A stretch of 64,000 nt of DNA. Source: an uncultured Burkholderiales bacterium. Lineage in GTDB: Bacteria; Pseudomonadota; Gammaproteobacteria; Burkholderiales; Burkholderiaceae_C. A program made the translations under genes and the position numbers. Of this stretch, positions 44,892-55,885 are shown in pieces. A model generated the notes under the pieces. The model ran no database searches and was not told the DNA's origin. It saw nothing but the letters and a program-made list of their open reading frames with translations. The stretch is taken from positions 303,171 to 367,170 of the forward strand of contig CAMFGY010000002.1 of NCBI GenBank assembly GCA_945952065.1, given 5' to 3'. The stretch's first letter is position 1. Each line of letters opens with the position of its first letter.

Positions 44892-45195
44892 GATATCGGA
44901 GATCTAATCAGACAGCAACTTGCACGGCTGGTCAATAGGGGAATCGCGAGTCAGAAATTTGTCCGTTGCTGGTGGCAGACAATTGCCTCGGGCGCTCAGC
45001 GACAACCATCCCGCGCCGCTGACGCATGCCGTCGGCGAACGTTGTTGTGGGTGGCTTCTGTGGTGGCTGGACTCCAGCGGTGCCGCGTATGGCCGTCAAC
45101 CTGGCGATGCACCAGTTATCGCGGCTCGCCCTCAAGTGCGCCAAGTTTCATGCACCAGCCGCTTGACTGCGAAACAGCGTGCAAAGCTTTCCTGA

Positions 45196-45447
45196 TTGCC
45201 CCGGGGTAAACAGCGTCCAATAGTTCCCATCCTGGGGTGTGCAGCCAGATCCCTCATCGAGTTCGGATTGTCTCGCATCACTGCAAGTACCGTGGCTGGT
45301 CTGATTGCCGACTCTTCGCTCACGCCCGAGAAGGTGAAGGAGTGGATACGCGCCCAGTCCGAGGACATGCTCTCGCAATTGTCAGGGCTAGTCTTGGCAG
45401 AACTTCGTACTAAAGAGCTGTTAGCGCCCGAAGTCGCCGAGGATTGA
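45196..45447 (+). CDS. Hypothetical small protein or gene fragment
   Basis: 83 codons from a TTG; true start unclear. The C-terminal part ('TPEKVKEWIRAQSEDMLSQLSGLVLAELRTKELLAPEVAED') has protein-like composition with amphipathic helices. No family recognised, no clear ribosome-binding site. May be a remnant of the mobile element. Confidence 0.25.
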   Translation: MPRGKQRPIVPILGCAARSLIEFGLSRITASTVAGLIADSSLTPEKVKEWIRAQSEDMLSQLSGLVLAELRTKELLAPEVAED

Positions 45448-45779
45448 TGCGCGGCAACTCGCGCAGCTCACGTGCAGTTGTGAGAGTCCGCCAGGGAAAA
45501 CAGTATTCCAGCCGCAGACAGCGAATGCGCGAGTTCAGCCTGAAGGTGAACGCGTCTGGATTTTCGGCAATTGGTGCTTGGCTCGCCTTCCACAACACCT
45601 CGTATGTGCCAGTCCTGCAACGAAATGCTGGCATTGCGTGGGCACAAGTTGGGCACAGATCTCCGTGCCCTCCTTACAACCTAATAGTCAGCGTTTGTAC
45701 CGCCCTGTGACCTGGCGGATCAATCCCAGGCTTTTGGGCACGAGCCCAATGGTCATTTGACGACTTTTGGAAAGTTCGC

Positions 45780-45834
45780 TGGGCACAGGTTGGGCACAGG
45801 TTGGGCACGGTTTGGGCACAAAATGGGCACAGAA
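45780..45834 (+). repeat. Five 11-bp phased direct repeats (TGGGCAC-N4) beside tRNA-fMet
   Basis: TGGGCAC starts at 45780, 45791, 45802, 45813 and 45824, exactly 11 bp apart. Two more, also 11 bp apart, are at 45639 and 45650, with a lone copy at 45735. Spacing of about one helical turn beside an attachment site fits arm-type binding sites for an integrase or excisionase. Confidence 0.75.
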
Positions 45835-45835
45835 T

Positions 45836-45866
45836 GCAAAACGCCAACCTCTCGGCTGGCGTTCTA
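45836..45866 (-). terminator. Terminator downstream of tRNA-fMet (part of direct repeat)
   Basis: AACGCCA and TGGCGTT arms (with further CC/GG pairing) form a hairpin, followed on the minus strand by TTTTG. A near-identical copy lies at 33051-33075, so the terminator belongs to the duplicated att-like segment. Confidence 0.7.
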
Positions 45867-45899
45867 CTCACGTAAGTATTTGATTTACTTACGTTTTTT

Positions 45900-45976
<77 letters not shown>

Positions 45977-46065
45977 ACTGACCGGAGAAACAAAAGGCCA
46001 CCCTGTGTCGGCGGCCTTCTTGCGTGCGAGCAACAGCTAAAAACACTGTCACTGCAAAATTTTTT

Positions 46066-46142
<77 letters not shown>

Positions 46143-46180
46143 ACTGAAGCTAGCAGTATACCGCATTTTTATGAGGATTG

Positions 46181-48043
46181 TTACAGCCCCGCAGCATTTA
46201 GTGAAACAAGAAAGCGTTCCGGGTTTTGAAAGCCGATCACCCGAGCACCTTTGAGTTCCTGGCCGGAGGCATCGAAGAAGATCGTGCCAGGGGGGCCAAA
46301 CAAACTGAATCGCTTCAACAATTCACGGTCCGCAGGGCTGTTGGCGGTGACGTCGGCCTTGAGCAACAAGGCCCCCGCCAGGCGTTGGCGCACCGCGGGG
46401 TCGCTGAAGGTGAAACGCTCCATTTCTTTGCAAGACACACACCAATCCGCGTAGAAGTCCAACATGACCGGGCGTCCCGCGCTTGCCAACGCGGCATCCA
46501 ACTCGGCCAGGCTGGCCACGCGTTTGAAGTTGAGGCCTCCAGACGCGGGCGAAGCTTGAGGCGTTCCGGCTTCGGCGCGAATCACGCCCGCCAAGGGTTT
46601 CAAAGGATCGGTGCCGCCGCTGGCGGCGCCAATGACTTGCAAAACGCCAAAGACCACGCTGACCACCGCTGCGGTCTTGCGCAACCAGGTGCGAGGCCGA
46701 TGAACCGCGTGAGGGGCTTGAAACATGCCCAACATGGCGGCCACACCAATCAACAAGGCACCCCACAGGAGTTGGGCGGCCGCTGGCGGCAACACGGGCT
46801 GCAAAGTCCACAAGGCCACCGCGAGCAAGAGCATGCCAAACAGGTGTTTGACGCCATCCATCCATGCACCTGCGCGTGGCAACAAGCTGCCCGCCGACAC
46901 GCCCAACAGCAGCAGCGGAACGCTCATCCCACTGGCCAAGGCAAACAAAGCCGCCCCACCAAGCACCACATCCCGGGTCTGGCTCAAGTAGACCAATGCA
47001 CCCGCCAATGGCGCAGCCACACAGGGGCTGACGATCAAGGCCGACACGCCTCCCATCACGAACACCCCGACCAAATGCCCGGCAGGCAAACGCTGAGAGG
47101 CTTGCGACAAGCCGCCACTCATGCGGTGGGGAAGACTGATCTCAAAGGCCCCAAACATGGACATGGCGAATAGGACCAGGGCCAACGCAAACAGCGCCAA
47201 GACCCAGGGCTTTTGCAGCGCCGCAGCCAAGCCCTCACCCGCCAAACCGGCCGCAACACCCAGGGCCGTGTAGACCAAAGCCATGCCCAAGGAATAGCTC
47301 AGCGCCAACAAGAAGCCGCGACTGCGGCTGGCCTTGGCACCCGCAGACTCGCCCACGATGATGGACGACAAAATGGGCAACATGGGCAGCACACAAGGCG
47401 TCAGCGACAAAAGCAGCCCCGCCACGAAGAAGACCCCAACAACAGTCCAGAAACGACCGGATTGAAGCGCTGCGTCCAAGCGGCTCGACTCACTGACCGC
47501 CCCCGCCGCAGTTGTCGACTGCGCACTCGCCTGAACCGTGGCCGGACCTGCCTGGCTGGCCTCGGCGCCCGCTGCGCCGTCTGCATCCACACGTTCAATT
47601 TTGGCGTTGGCGCCATTAACGGGCATTTGCACGCGGTATTGCGCCACCATGGGCGGATAGCACAGCCCTTTGTCGGCGCAGCCCTGGCCCGTAACCGTCA
47701 AATCAAACGGGCCCACCACGCCATCGACGGCCACCCGTGCCGACAACTGCACGCGATAGATCTCGACTTCCTTTTGGAAGGTCTCGTCGAACTTCACCTT
47801 GCCTTTGGGCAGATCAATGCCCGCGACCGAAACGGGTGGCTTGGCCTCCGTCTTGAATTGCTCCCGGTACATGTAATAGCCCGGCGCAATCTCAAAGCTC
47901 ACTTCGAGGGTGCGCTCGTCCAAGGCCTTGATCTGCAACTTGAACGCCTGCTCAGGCTCCAAAAAATCGTCAGCATGGGCGAGGCCAAGGCTCAACAACA
48001 AACCCAGGGACCAGGCAAAAGCAAATTTCAAAAGTCGGGACAT
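46181..48043 (-). CDS. dsbD: DsbD, thiol:disulfide interchange protein
   Basis: 620 residues from the ATG at 48043 ('MSRLLKFAFAWSLG'), giving a signal peptide; the frame extends further upstream without support. Periplasmic alpha domain with 'CADKGLC', an eight-span membrane domain with Cys in 'LTPCVLPMLPIL' and 'VSPCVAAPLAG', and a C-terminal thioredoxin domain with WCVSC. Moves electrons from cytoplasmic thioredoxin to periplasmic partners such as CcmG, linking it to the ccm genes. Confidence 0.95.
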   Translation of the reverse strand: MSRLLKFAFAWSLGLLLSLGLAHADDFLEPEQAFKLQIKALDERTLEVSFEIAPGYYMYREQFKTEAKPPVSVAGIDLPKGKVKFDETFQKEVEIYRVQLSARVAVDGVVGPFDLTVTGQGCADKGLCYPPMVAQYRVQMPVNGANAKIERVDADGAAGAEASQAGPATVQASAQSTTAAGAVSESSRLDAALQSGRFWTVVGVFFVAGLLLSLTPCVLPMLPILSSIIVGESAGAKASRSRGFLLALSYSLGMALVYTALGVAAGLAGEGLAAALQKPWVLALFALALVLFAMSMFGAFEISLPHRMSGGLSQASQRLPAGHLVGVFVMGGVSALIVSPCVAAPLAGALVYLSQTRDVVLGGAALFALASGMSVPLLLLGVSAGSLLPRAGAWMDGVKHLFGMLLLAVALWTLQPVLPPAAAQLLWGALLIGVAAMLGMFQAPHAVHRPRTWLRKTAAVVSVVFGVLQVIGAASGGTDPLKPLAGVIRAEAGTPQASPASGGLNFKRVASLAELDAALASAGRPVMLDFYADWCVSCKEMERFTFSDPAVRQRLAGALLLKADVTANSPADRELLKRFSLFGPPGTIFFDASGQELKGARVIGFQNPERFLVSLNAAGL

Positions 48044-48183
48044 AAGCTGTAATCGCGATGAAGTGGGGCCAGGGCCTTGGCTGAAGGCATTGATCCCCAT
48101 AAGCGCCCGGTAAGGCACAAAACGGAAGCACCGATGCGGCTACGGCATTGTCTTCGCGTAGCGCAACATCCATCCTGCGGTCG

Positions 48184-48216
48184 AAAAAAAAGGCCAGCGC
48201 AAGGCCGGCCTTTTTT
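48184..48216. terminator. Bidirectional terminator between rplQ and dsbD
   Basis: GGCCGGC/GCTGGCC stem with A-tract on one side and T-tract on the other, so it works on both strands. Ends the alpha operon after rplQ on the minus strand. Confidence 0.85.
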
Positions 48217-48263
48217 AAAACTCACGCTCGAACTGCAAGCAGTCGTCGCGCAGGCTTTTGCGC

Positions 48264-48656
48264 TTACTCAGCAGCTGCTTCGACCGGTGTTTCGGCTTCA
48301 GCGCGGTCCACCAATTCCACATAGGCCATCGGCGCATTGTCGCCAACGCGGAAGCCCATCTTCAGGATACGGGTGTAACCGCCAGGACGAGTTTGGAAAC
48401 GTGGGCCCAGTTCGTTGAACAGCTTGCTCACGATGTCGCGATCGCGCAGACGGTCGAAAGCCAGACGGCGATTGGCCACGGTCGGCACCTTGGCCAAAGT
48501 GATCAAAGGCTCGACCACGCGGCGCAATTCCTTGGCCTTGGGCACGGTGGTTTTGATGGCTTCGTGTTGCAGCAACGAAACGCACATATTGCGCAGCATT
48601 GCTTTGCGGTGTTCGCTGGTACGGTTCAGCTTACGGAGGCCGTTACGGTGACGCAT
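48264..48656 (-). CDS. rplQ: 50S ribosomal protein L17
   Basis: 130 residues, starts '[20 protein letters not shown]', typical L17, with an Ala/Glu-rich tail. Last gene of the alpha operon, 102 bp after rpoA, and followed by a strong terminator. Confidence 0.98.
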   Translation of the reverse strand: MRHRNGLRKLNRTSEHRKAMLRNMCVSLLQHEAIKTTVPKAKELRRVVEPLITLAKVPTVANRRLAFDRLRDRDIVSKLFNELGPRFQTRPGGYTRILKMGFRVGDNAPMAYVELVDRAEAETPVEAAAE

Positions 48657-48758
48657 GGTGCTTTCCTTTCAATCAATTTAATACCAGCAGCCGTATCAGG
48701 TACTGCCGGGTGCACCGGATGGGGTTGGTCAGCGCCCCATCCATTCTTCAAAAACGAA

Positions 48759-49751
48759 TTAACGCTTGTCCAAGCCTTGGGGCGGCCAGTTCTCCAGGCG
48801 AGCACCCAGAGTCAAGCCACGCGAAGCCAGCACTTCCTTGATTTCATTCAAGGACTTACGGCCCAGGTTCGGCGTCTTCAACAGTTCAGTTTCAGTACGC
48901 TGGATCAGATCGCCGATGTAGTAGATGTTCTCGGCCTTCAGGCAATTGGCCGAACGAACGGTCAACTCGAGCTCATCCACAGGGCGCAACAAGATCGGAT
49001 CAAACGAGGAGCTGCGTGGCGAAGGCTGAGCGTCGAACATATCGCCGACATCCGTGCCTTGCAATTGCGCGAACACAGCCAGCTGTTCAACCAAGATCTT
49101 GGCCGAAGCACGGATCGCTTCCTCAGGCGAAATAGCGCCGTTGGTTTCGATTTCCATCACGAGCTTGTCGAGGTCGGTGCGCTGTTCCACGCGGGCGTTC
49201 TCAACGGCGTAGCTGACGCGACGAACCGGAGCGAACGATGCGTCCAACACAATGCGGCCGATCGACTTGGTGGCTTCATCGCCGTAGCGACGCATGGAAC
49301 CGGGCACATAGCCACGGCCCTTTTCAACCTTGATCTGCATGTCCAACTTGCCGCCTTGCGACAGATGGGCAATCACGTGCTCAGGGTTGATGATCTCGAC
49401 GTCATGCGGCGTCTGGATGTCAGCAGCCGTTACCGGGCCTTCACCTTCCTTGCGCAGGACCAGGGTCACTTCTTCACGGTTGTGCAGACGGAACACCACG
49501 CCCTTGAGGTTCAGCATGATGTGAACCACGTCCTCTTGCACGCCATCGATAGCCGAGTACTCGTGCAAGACGCCAGCAATGGTCACTTCCGTCGGCGCAT
49601 AACCCACCATCGAAGACAGCAGCACGCGACGCAGGGCGTTACCCAGCGTGTGGCCATAGCCGCGTTCGAACGGTTCCAGCGTTACCTTCGCGCGATGACC
49701 GCCGAGGGGTTCCACATTGATGGATTTGGGCTTGAGCAGATTTGTTTGCAT
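48759..49751 (-). CDS. rpoA: RNA polymerase alpha subunit
   Basis: 330 residues. N-terminal assembly domain ('[17 protein letters not shown]') and C-terminal domain ('[16 protein letters not shown]', '[16 protein letters not shown]') that contacts UP elements and activators such as Crp/Fnr proteins. Standard place between rpsD and rplQ. Confidence 0.99.
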   Translation of the reverse strand: MQTNLLKPKSINVEPLGGHRAKVTLEPFERGYGHTLGNALRRVLLSSMVGYAPTEVTIAGVLHEYSAIDGVQEDVVHIMLNLKGVVFRLHNREEVTLVLRKEGEGPVTAADIQTPHDVEIINPEHVIAHLSQGGKLDMQIKVEKGRGYVPGSMRRYGDEATKSIGRIVLDASFAPVRRVSYAVENARVEQRTDLDKLVMEIETNGAISPEEAIRASAKILVEQLAVFAQLQGTDVGDMFDAQPSPRSSSFDPILLRPVDELELTVRSANCLKAENIYYIGDLIQRTETELLKTPNLGRKSLNEIKEVLASRGLTLGARLENWPPQGLDKR

Positions 49752-49889
49752 GAGGTCTTTCTTTCAATACCCTCGGTTCGTTACACCGATAAGGCTGAGG
49801 GACCAACCGGGCTTCGCCGCGATAGGACCCGCCCAGACGAGGGAACGCCGACTGCACTCCGGGGAGCGCAGCCGGCAGCTGCACAACGA

Positions 49890-50513
49890 TTAACGCGAGT
49901 ACAACTCAACGATCAGGGATTCGTTGATTTCCGCGCCGAACTCGTCGCGGTCAGGCGCCTTCTTGAAAACGCCTTCCAGCTTGGTGGCGTCAACAGTCAC
50001 CCAAGCCGGCAAACCGATGGACTCGGCCAACTTCAGTGCGTCGATCACGCGCACTTGCTTCTTGGCCTTTTCGCGCACGGCGACAGTGTCACCCGCCTTG
50101 ACCAGGTAAGAAGCAATGTTCACCACTTCACCGTTCACGGTGATGCCCTTGTGGGACACCAGCTGACGAGCTTCAGCACGTGTCGAGCCAAAGCCCATGC
50201 GATAAACCACATTGTCCAAACGCGACTCCAGCAGGGTCAGCAGATTGGTACCGGTCGAGCCCTTGCGGCGCTCGGCTTCAGCAAAGTAACGGCGGAACTG
50301 ACGCTCCAAAACGCCGTACATGCGCTTGACCTTTTGTTTTTCACGCAGTTGCAGACCGAAGTCCGAGGTGCGCTGACCCGAAGTGCGGCCGTGCTGGCCG
50401 GGCTTGGAATCAAACTTGGCCTTGTCGCTGACAGCGCGGCGGGCGCTCTTCAGGAACAGGTCGGTGCCTTCACGGCGCGACAGTTTGCACTTAGGGCCTA
50501 GATAACGTGCCAC
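49890..50513 (-). CDS. rpsD: 30S ribosomal protein S4
   Basis: 207 residues, '[20 protein letters not shown]' start and the S4 RNA-binding domain ('[25 protein letters not shown]' region). Primary 16S binder; in E. coli also the alpha-operon repressor. 138 bp before rpoA and 212 bp after rpsK. Confidence 0.99.
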   Translation of the reverse strand: MARYLGPKCKLSRREGTDLFLKSARRAVSDKAKFDSKPGQHGRTSGQRTSDFGLQLREKQKVKRMYGVLERQFRRYFAEAERRKGSTGTNLLTLLESRLDNVVYRMGFGSTRAEARQLVSHKGITVNGEVVNIASYLVKAGDTVAVREKAKKQVRVIDALKLAESIGLPAWVTVDATKLEGVFKKAPDRDEFGAEINESLIVELYSR

Positions 50514-50648
50514 TTTGTATTTCCTTTTTCATTCTGACGTACAGCCCGTCGGCATGTACGCGAGTCTGGCCAGTGTTTTTATAGGCTCAGACGGTGGTTT
50601 TCCAGAAGTCACTGCGACTTTTGCAAGCAGCAGCGCCTCAACGAAACG

Positions 50649-50677
50649 GCCGGCGCGGCACTTTCGTGCCCGCCGGC
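50649..50677 (-). repeat. Strong GC-rich hairpin between rpsK and rpsD
   Basis: GCCGGC..GGCAC / GTGCC..GCCGGC stem with a TTTC loop inside a 212-bp spacer between rpsK and rpsD. No T-tract on the minus-strand side. Possibly an mRNA processing or S4-control element; no known motif assigned. Confidence 0.5.
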
Positions 50678-50725
50678 GCGGGGAAGCTTGCGATTATCGC
50701 ATCCTTCGCAGAAAAGGCAAACGCC

Positions 50726-51130
50726 TTAGATGCGACGACGCTTTTGAGGACGGCAGCCGTTGTGCGGCACAGGCGTCACATCAGAAATCGAGTTGATCCG
50801 GATGCCAAGAGCGCCCAGAGCACGAACCGAGGACTCACGGCCAGGGCCTGGGCCCTTGATCTTGACGTCCAAGTTCTTGATGCCCTGGTCTTGCGCTGCA
50901 CGACCGGCGACTTCAGCAGCGACCTGCGCAGCGAACGGGGTCGACTTGCGCGAGCCCTTGAAGCCCTGGCCACCGCTGGAGGCCCAAGACAGAGCGCCGC
51001 CTTGACGGTCAGTGATCGTGATGATCGTGTTGTTGAACGAGGCGTGAACGTGCGCGATGCCGTCAGCAACGTTCTTACGAACCTTCTTGCGAACGCGTTG
51101 TGCAGCCGAGTTATTGGGAGCTTTTGCCAT
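50726..51130 (-). CDS. rpsK: 30S ribosomal protein S11
   Basis: 134 residues; '[18 protein letters not shown]' and '[18 protein letters not shown]' C-terminus are S11 hallmarks. 29 bp after rpsM in the alpha operon. Confidence 0.99.
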   Translation of the reverse strand: MAKAPNNSAAQRVRKKVRKNVADGIAHVHASFNNTIITITDRQGGALSWASSGGQGFKGSRKSTPFAAQVAAEVAGRAAQDQGIKNLDVKIKGPGPGRESSVRALGALGIRINSISDVTPVPHNGCRPQKRRRI

Positions 51131-51159
51131 CTTGACCTTCTTTCAATACTAGCCGCAGA

Positions 51160-51525
51160 TCACTTCTTGCCCGTAGCAGCCGACTTGCGCGGGCCTTTAC
51201 GAGTGCGGGCGTTCGTGCGAGTGCGCTGACCACGCAGCGGCAGACCGCGGCGATGACGGAAACCACGGTAGCAACCGAGGTCCATCAAGCGCTTGATGTT
51301 GATCGACATTTCGCGGCGCAGATCGCCTTCGATGGTCATCAAGCCCACGGTTTCACGAATCTTTTCCAGATCGGAATCGGTGAGGTCCTTGACCTTCTTG
51401 TCGAATGGGATACCGCAAGTTGTGCAGATCTTCTGAGCCGTCGTACGGCCAACGCCGTAGATGGAAGTCAAGCCGATCTCAGTGTGCTTGTGCGGCGGAA
51501 TATTAATACCAGCAATACGTGCCAT
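51160..51525 (-). CDS. rpsM: 30S ribosomal protein S13
   Basis: 121 residues; '[20 protein letters not shown]' and '[20 protein letters not shown]' are typical S13. First protein of the alpha-type group, after rpmJ. Confidence 0.99.
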   Translation of the reverse strand: MARIAGINIPPHKHTEIGLTSIYGVGRTTAQKICTTCGIPFDKKVKDLTDSDLEKIRETVGLMTIEGDLRREMSINIKRLMDLGCYRGFRHRRGLPLRGQRTRTNARTRKGPRKSAATGKK

Positions 51526-51559
51526 GTGCGTCCTCTAATTCGCTCGTGTCGTGCAGCAA

Positions 51560-51673
51560 TCAGCCCTGGCGCTGTTTGTGGCGCGGATCTGTACAGATCA
51601 CACGCACCACGCCCTTGCGACGGATGACTTTGCAATTGCGGCACATCTGCTTGACGGATGCCGAAACTTTCAT
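51560..51673 (-). CDS. rpmJ: 50S ribosomal protein L36 (zinc-type)
   Basis: 37 residues, start '[19 protein letters not shown]', with zinc ligands CxxC, a later Cys and a His (C11, C14, C27, H32). The zinc-bearing paralogue, in the normal place between infA and rpsM. Confidence 0.97.
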   Translation of the reverse strand: MKVSASVKQMCRNCKVIRRKGVVRVICTDPRHKQRQG

Positions 51674-51733
51674 GGATTGCTCCTTGACCTATTCAAATGC
51701 GCTCGAGGCGCGTAAACCGGGGAATAGAAAAGC

Positions 51734-51952
51734 TCACTTCGCCCGGAACACGATGCGAGCACGACTCAAGTCGTACGGGGTTAATTCAACGGTGACTTTA
51801 TCGCCAGGCAGGATGCGGATGTAGTGCATACGCATCTTGCCGGAGATGTGCCCGAGAACGACATGCCCGTTCTCCAGCTTCACACGAAACGTGGCATTTG
51901 GAAGATTCTCAAGAATCTCGCCCTGCATCTGAATGACGTCGTCTTTCGCCAT
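51734..51952 (-). CDS. infA: Translation initiation factor IF-1
   Basis: 72 residues, an S1-type OB fold ('[20 protein letters not shown]', '[20 protein letters not shown]'). Located between secY and rpmJ, a common betaproteobacterial order. Confidence 0.98.
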   Translation of the reverse strand: MAKDDVIQMQGEILENLPNATFRVKLENGHVVLGHISGKMRMHYIRILPGDKVTVELTPYDLSRARIVFRAK

Positions 51953-52002
51953 GCCTTCGTTTCTGTTCTGTTGGATCTTGGTTAAAACAATGGTTCAGCT
52001 TT

Positions 52003-53313
52003 TCAGCTGGCCTTGAAATTCGCTTTTTTCAGCAATGAATCGTACTGCTGACTCATCACGTAAGACTGCACCTGGGCCCAGAAGTCCATCGTCACAACAA
52101 CGATGATCAACAGGGAAGTTCCGCCGAAGTAGAACGGGACGTTGTACTTCAAGGTCAAGAACTCGGGCAACAAGCACACGCCGGTGATGTAGATGGCGCC
52201 AGCCAGCGTCAGGCGAGACAGGATCTTGTCAATATGCTTGGCAGTTTGCTCACCTGGGCGGATGCCCGGAATGAACGCACCACTCTTCTTCAAGTTGTCT
52301 GCTGTTTCACGGCTGTTGAACACCAAGGCCGTATAGAAGAAACAGAAGAAAACAATCGCAGCAGCATACAACATCACGTAGATCGGCTGACCCGGGCTGA
52401 CCATACCGGCCAGATCCTTCAACCAGCGCAAGCCGTCGCCGGTTGCGAACCAGCTCACGATGGTCGTGGGCAACAGAATGATCGATGAAGCGAAGATCGG
52501 AGGGATCACACCCGACATATTCAGCTTCAGGGGCAGATGCGAACTCTGCCCACCGTAGACCTTGTTACCCACCTGGCGCTTGGCATAGTTGACCAAGATC
52601 TTGCGCTGACCGCGCTCGACAAACACCACCAAGTAAGTCACGGCAACCACGATCGCGACGATGAACAGCGAAGAGACGGGGCCCATCGCGCCGGTACGCA
52701 CCAGCTCGAGCAAACCACCGATCGCACCGGGCAAGCCCGCAGCGATACCGCCGAAAATCAAGATCGAAATACCGTTACCCAGGCCACGCTCGGTGATCTG
52801 CTCACCCAACCACATCAAGAACATGGTGCCCGCCACCAAACTCGACACCGCTGTGAGACGGAAGCCGAATCCGGGGTTGATCACCAAGCCTGCCGAACTC
52901 TCCAAAGCCAGCGCGATGCTGAGCGACTGGAAAATGGCCAAGCCCAATGTGCCGTAACGTGTGTACTGCGTAATCTTGCGGCGACCCGACTCACCTTCCT
53001 TCTTCAGCGACTCCAAGGTCGGCACCACATAAGTCATCAATTGAATGACGATGGACGCCGAAATGTAGGGCGTGATGCCCAGCGCGAAGACGGTAAAGCG
53101 CGACAGCGCACCGCCAGAGAACATATTGAACAGGCTCAGGATGCCACCTTCCTGACCCTTGAAGAACTGCTTCAGCTGCGCAGGATCGATGCCCGGAACA
53201 GGGATATGCGCCCCGATCCGATACACGACCAATGCCAACAGCAGAAACACAAGGCGGCGACGCAAGTCGCCAAACTTGCCGCTCTTGGCCAGTTGGTTTG
53301 CGTTGGTAGCCAC
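52003..53313 (-). CDS. secY: SecY, Sec translocon channel
   Basis: 436 residues, ten membrane spans. Signatures '[18 protein letters not shown]' and '[27 protein letters not shown]'. Needed for export of the many Sec-dependent cytochromes and lipoproteins in the window. Normal spc position after rplO. Confidence 0.99.
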   Translation of the reverse strand: MATNANQLAKSGKFGDLRRRLVFLLLALVVYRIGAHIPVPGIDPAQLKQFFKGQEGGILSLFNMFSGGALSRFTVFALGITPYISASIVIQLMTYVVPTLESLKKEGESGRRKITQYTRYGTLGLAIFQSLSIALALESSAGLVINPGFGFRLTAVSSLVAGTMFLMWLGEQITERGLGNGISILIFGGIAAGLPGAIGGLLELVRTGAMGPVSSLFIVAIVVAVTYLVVFVERGQRKILVNYAKRQVGNKVYGGQSSHLPLKLNMSGVIPPIFASSIILLPTTIVSWFATGDGLRWLKDLAGMVSPGQPIYVMLYAAAIVFFCFFYTALVFNSRETADNLKKSGAFIPGIRPGEQTAKHIDKILSRLTLAGAIYITGVCLLPEFLTLKYNVPFYFGGTSLLIIVVVTMDFWAQVQSYVMSQQYDSLLKKANFKAS

Positions 53314-53333
53314 TGCGCCTCGTTCCTGTCTAA

Positions 53334-53765
53334 TTAAGCGACGGAGCCGCCAGCGGCTTCGATGGCTGCCTTAGCACCAGCAGTCGCGCCCACGCCCTTG
53401 AGCGTGACCTTGCGGCTGATGGAACCCGACAGAATCACCTTGGCGTTCTTGCTCAGCTCAGGGATCAAGCCCACGGCCTTCAGCGTCAGCAGGTCGATTT
53501 CATCGGCCACCAGTGCTTGCAGGTCGCTGAGGTTGATTTCAGCGTTGAACTTCAAGGAAGCCGACTTGAAACCGCGCTTGGGCAAGCGGCGCTGCAGAGG
53601 CATTTGACCGCCTTCGAAGCCCACCTTGTGGTAGCCGCCAGCACGCGACTTCTGACCCTTGTGACCACGGCCAGCTGTCTTGCCCAGACCGGAGCCGATG
53701 CCACGGCCCACGCGACGCTTCGCGTGCTTGGCGCCAGCTGCGGGTTGAATGGTATTGAGTTGCAT
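53334..53765 (-). CDS. rplO: 50S ribosomal protein L15
   Basis: 143 residues, '[20 protein letters not shown]' followed by the Gly/Arg-rich '[17 protein letters not shown]' motif. Between rpmD and secY. Confidence 0.98.
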   Translation of the reverse strand: MQLNTIQPAAGAKHAKRRVGRGIGSGLGKTAGRGHKGQKSRAGGYHKVGFEGGQMPLQRRLPKRGFKSASLKFNAEINLSDLQALVADEIDLLTLKAVGLIPELSKNAKVILSGSISRKVTLKGVGATAGAKAAIEAAGGSVA

Positions 53766-53792
53766 CTTCTTGTCCTCAGTTCGTGTCGGCGC

Positions 53793-53975
53793 TTACAGCA
53801 CCTGCACGAGGTAGGCGATCTTGTTGATCATGCCGCGAACTGCAGGCGTGTCTTCCAACACGCTGGTGCTGTTCATCTTGCGCAGGCCCAAGCCGACCAC
53901 GGTGGCGCGGTGCGATGCACGCGTACCGATGGGGCTGCGAACCAGCTTGACCGTCAGAGTTTTCTTGTCAGACAT
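53793..53975 (-). CDS. rpmD: 50S ribosomal protein L30
   Basis: 60 residues from the ATG at 53975 ('[17 protein letters not shown]'); '[22 protein letters not shown]' is the L30 signature. The longer frame upstream overlaps rpsE and is rejected. Confidence 0.97.
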   Translation of the reverse strand: MSDKKTLTVKLVRSPIGTRASHRATVVGLGLRKMNSTSVLEDTPAVRGMINKIAYLVQVL

Positions 53976-53997
53976 GTGTCTCTCCAGTGCAGCCGAA

Positions 53998-54516
53998 TCA
54001 GCCGAGGATGTCTTCGACCGACTTGCCGCGCTTGGCAGCAATTTCAGCAGCCGTCGTGGAGCGCTTCAGCGCGTCCAGAGTGGCACGAACCAGGTTGTAC
54101 GGGTTGGTCGAACCGTGGCTCTTGGTCACGATGTCGGTCACGCCCATCACTTCGAACACAGCGCGCATTGGGCCGCCGGCGATCACGCCAGTACCTGCAG
54201 CAGCAGGCACCATCATGACGCGCGAAGCACCGTGCTCGCCCACCACGTTGTGGTGGATCGAACCATTGCGCAGGTTCACATTGATCATGTTGCGGCGCGC
54301 CGATTCCATGGCCTTTTGCACAGCGACAGGAACTTCCTTCGCCTTGCCTTTGCCCATGCCGATACGGCCGTTGCCATCACCAACCACGGTCAAAGCTGCG
54401 AAGCTGAGTGTGCGACCACCCTTCACAACCTTGGTCACGCGGTTGATCGCGATCATCTTTTCTTTCAGGCCGTCGTCGTTACCTTCGGTCTGGACGCGGG
54501 GTTGAAACTTTGCCAT
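53998..54516 (-). CDS. rpsE: 30S ribosomal protein S5
   Basis: 172 residues; '[20 protein letters not shown]' dsRBD-like motif and '[20 protein letters not shown]'. Between rplR and rpmD. Confidence 0.99.
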   Translation of the reverse strand: MAKFQPRVQTEGNDDGLKEKMIAINRVTKVVKGGRTLSFAALTVVGDGNGRIGMGKGKAKEVPVAVQKAMESARRNMINVNLRNGSIHHNVVGEHGASRVMMVPAAAGTGVIAGGPMRAVFEVMGVTDIVTKSHGSTNPYNLVRATLDALKRSTTAAEIAAKRGKSVEDILG

Positions 54517-54534
54517 TTCGAAATCCTTTTAGCG

Positions 54535-54900
54535 TCAGAACTGCAGACCGGCTTCGCGAGCTGCTTCGGCCAGAGCCTTCACACGACCGTGGTAGGCAAA
54601 GCCTGCGCGGTCAAATGCGACTTTCTCAATGCCAGCAGCCTTCGCCTTTTCGGCGATACGCTTGCCAATCAAGGTAGCGGCGGCAACGTTGCCACCCTTG
54701 CCCGAGCCACCCAGTTGCTCGCGGACAGCCTTCTCGGCGGTCGAAGCGCTGGCCAACACACGGGTGCCATCGTCGGAAATGACGCTGGCGTAGATGTGCA
54801 GATTGGAACGGAACACCGTCAAACGCACGACGCGTTGAACGGCGATACGAGCGCGAGTCTGACGCGAGCGACGGATGCGCTGTTCTTTTTTGGTCATCAT
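54535..54900 (-). CDS. rplR: 50S ribosomal protein L18
   Basis: 121 residues; two adjacent ATGs (54900, 54897), the first with GGAG spaced 7. '[16 protein letters not shown]' and '[20 protein letters not shown]' mark L18, a 5S rRNA binder. Confidence 0.98.
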   Translation of the reverse strand: MMTKKEQRIRRSRQTRARIAVQRVVRLTVFRSNLHIYASVISDDGTRVLASASTAEKAVREQLGGSGKGGNVAAATLIGKRIAEKAKAAGIEKVAFDRAGFAYHGRVKALAEAAREAGLQF

Positions 54901-54911
54901 GGCGCTGCTCC

Positions 54912-55445
54912 TTACTTCTTCTTGGTCTCTTTGAGAGAGACCTTCTCGTCGGAATAGCGGATCCCCTTGCCCTTGTAAGGCTCAGGCGGACGGAATGCAC
55001 GCACTTCAGCGGCAACCTGACCCACCACTTGGCGGTCCGCACCCTTGATCAGAATTTCGGTTTGTGTCGGGCACTCGACCTTGACACCTGCCGGCATATC
55101 CTTCACCACGGGGTGAGAGAAACCAATTTGCAGATTGAGCTTCTGGCCCTGAGCCTGAGCGCGGAAACCCACGCCAACCAGGTTCAGCTTGCGCTCAAAG
55201 CCCTTGCTCACGCCGTTGACCATATTGGCCACCAGTGCGCGCACCGTGCCGCTCATGGCACCGGCAGCTGCGGAATCATCGTTAGGAACAAAGGTCAGCT
55301 TGCCGCCTTCGTTCTTGACCGACACCAGGCTGTGGATCGGACGCACCAGCGTACCGAGCGAGCCCTTGACGCTGATTTGATCAGCAGTAACGGTCACATC
55401 CACACCTTGCGGAATGGCGACCGGCATTTTTCCAACGCGGGACAT
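54912..55445 (-). CDS. rplF: 50S ribosomal protein L6
   Basis: 177 residues from the ATG at 55445 ('[15 protein letters not shown]'); C-terminal '[19 protein letters not shown]' motif. Upstream in-frame codons overlap rpsH's flank and are rejected. Confidence 0.98.
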   Translation of the reverse strand: MSRVGKMPVAIPQGVDVTVTADQISVKGSLGTLVRPIHSLVSVKNEGGKLTFVPNDDSAAAGAMSGTVRALVANMVNGVSKGFERKLNLVGVGFRAQAQGQKLNLQIGFSHPVVKDMPAGVKVECPTQTEILIKGADRQVVGQVAAEVRAFRPPEPYKGKGIRYSDEKVSLKETKKK

Positions 55446-55464
55446 TGTGTGTCTCTCCTTGCGC

Positions 55465-55860
55465 TTAGGCGACGTAGCAGAGCACTTCACCGCCGATACC
55501 GGCTTGACGTGCTTTGCGGTCGGTCATCACACCTTGCGGCGTAGTGACAATCGCCACACCCAGGCCGTTCATGACCTGAGGAATGTCGTGGCGGCCCTTG
55601 TAAATGCGCAGGCCAGGACGGCTCACGCGTTCGATGCGTTCAATGACTGGGCGACCAGCGTAATACTTCAACGCGATCTCCAGTTCCGGGCGAGCGGCTT
55701 CACCGCGCACTGCGAAACCGTCGATATAGCCTTCGTCCTTCAGGACCTTGGCAATCGCCACCTTCAACTTAGAGGACGGCATCACGACAGTGCCCTTCTC
55801 AACGCTTTGAGCGTTGCGAATGCGGGTCAACATGTCGGCGATAGGATCACTCATGCTCAT
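55465..55860 (-). CDS. rpsH: 30S ribosomal protein S8
   Basis: 131 residues, '[18 protein letters not shown]' with AGGAG upstream; C-terminus '[20 protein letters not shown]'. S8 represses the spc operon in E. coli. Confidence 0.99.
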   Translation of the reverse strand: MSMSDPIADMLTRIRNAQSVEKGTVVMPSSKLKVAIAKVLKDEGYIDGFAVRGEAARPELEIALKYYAGRPVIERIERVSRPGLRIYKGRHDIPQVMNGLGVAIVTTPQGVMTDRKARQAGIGGEVLCYVA

Positions 55861-55885
55861 TTGCGAAATCTCCTAATCGTGCCGA

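Larger units (their letters stand above)
44892..45834. other. Gene-poor right flank of the island
   Basis: No recognised gene apart from a weak candidate at 45196-45447. The right end carries the 11-bp repeats (45639-45656 and 45780-45834). Several short open frames end in 'GTxWAQ' or 'GHxLGT'-like strings because of the repeats; these resemble tails of tRNA-linked integrases but no catalytic domain is present. Confidence 0.5.

Noticed and set aside
45780..45834. CRISPR array or plasmid iterons
   Set aside because: Units are only 11 bp with no unique spacers and no cas or rep gene nearby; arm-type sites are a better fit.
48258..50501. A 747-codon plus-strand open frame
   Set aside because: It runs opposite rplQ, rpoA and rpsD, which are certain. 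No start context or recognisable domain.
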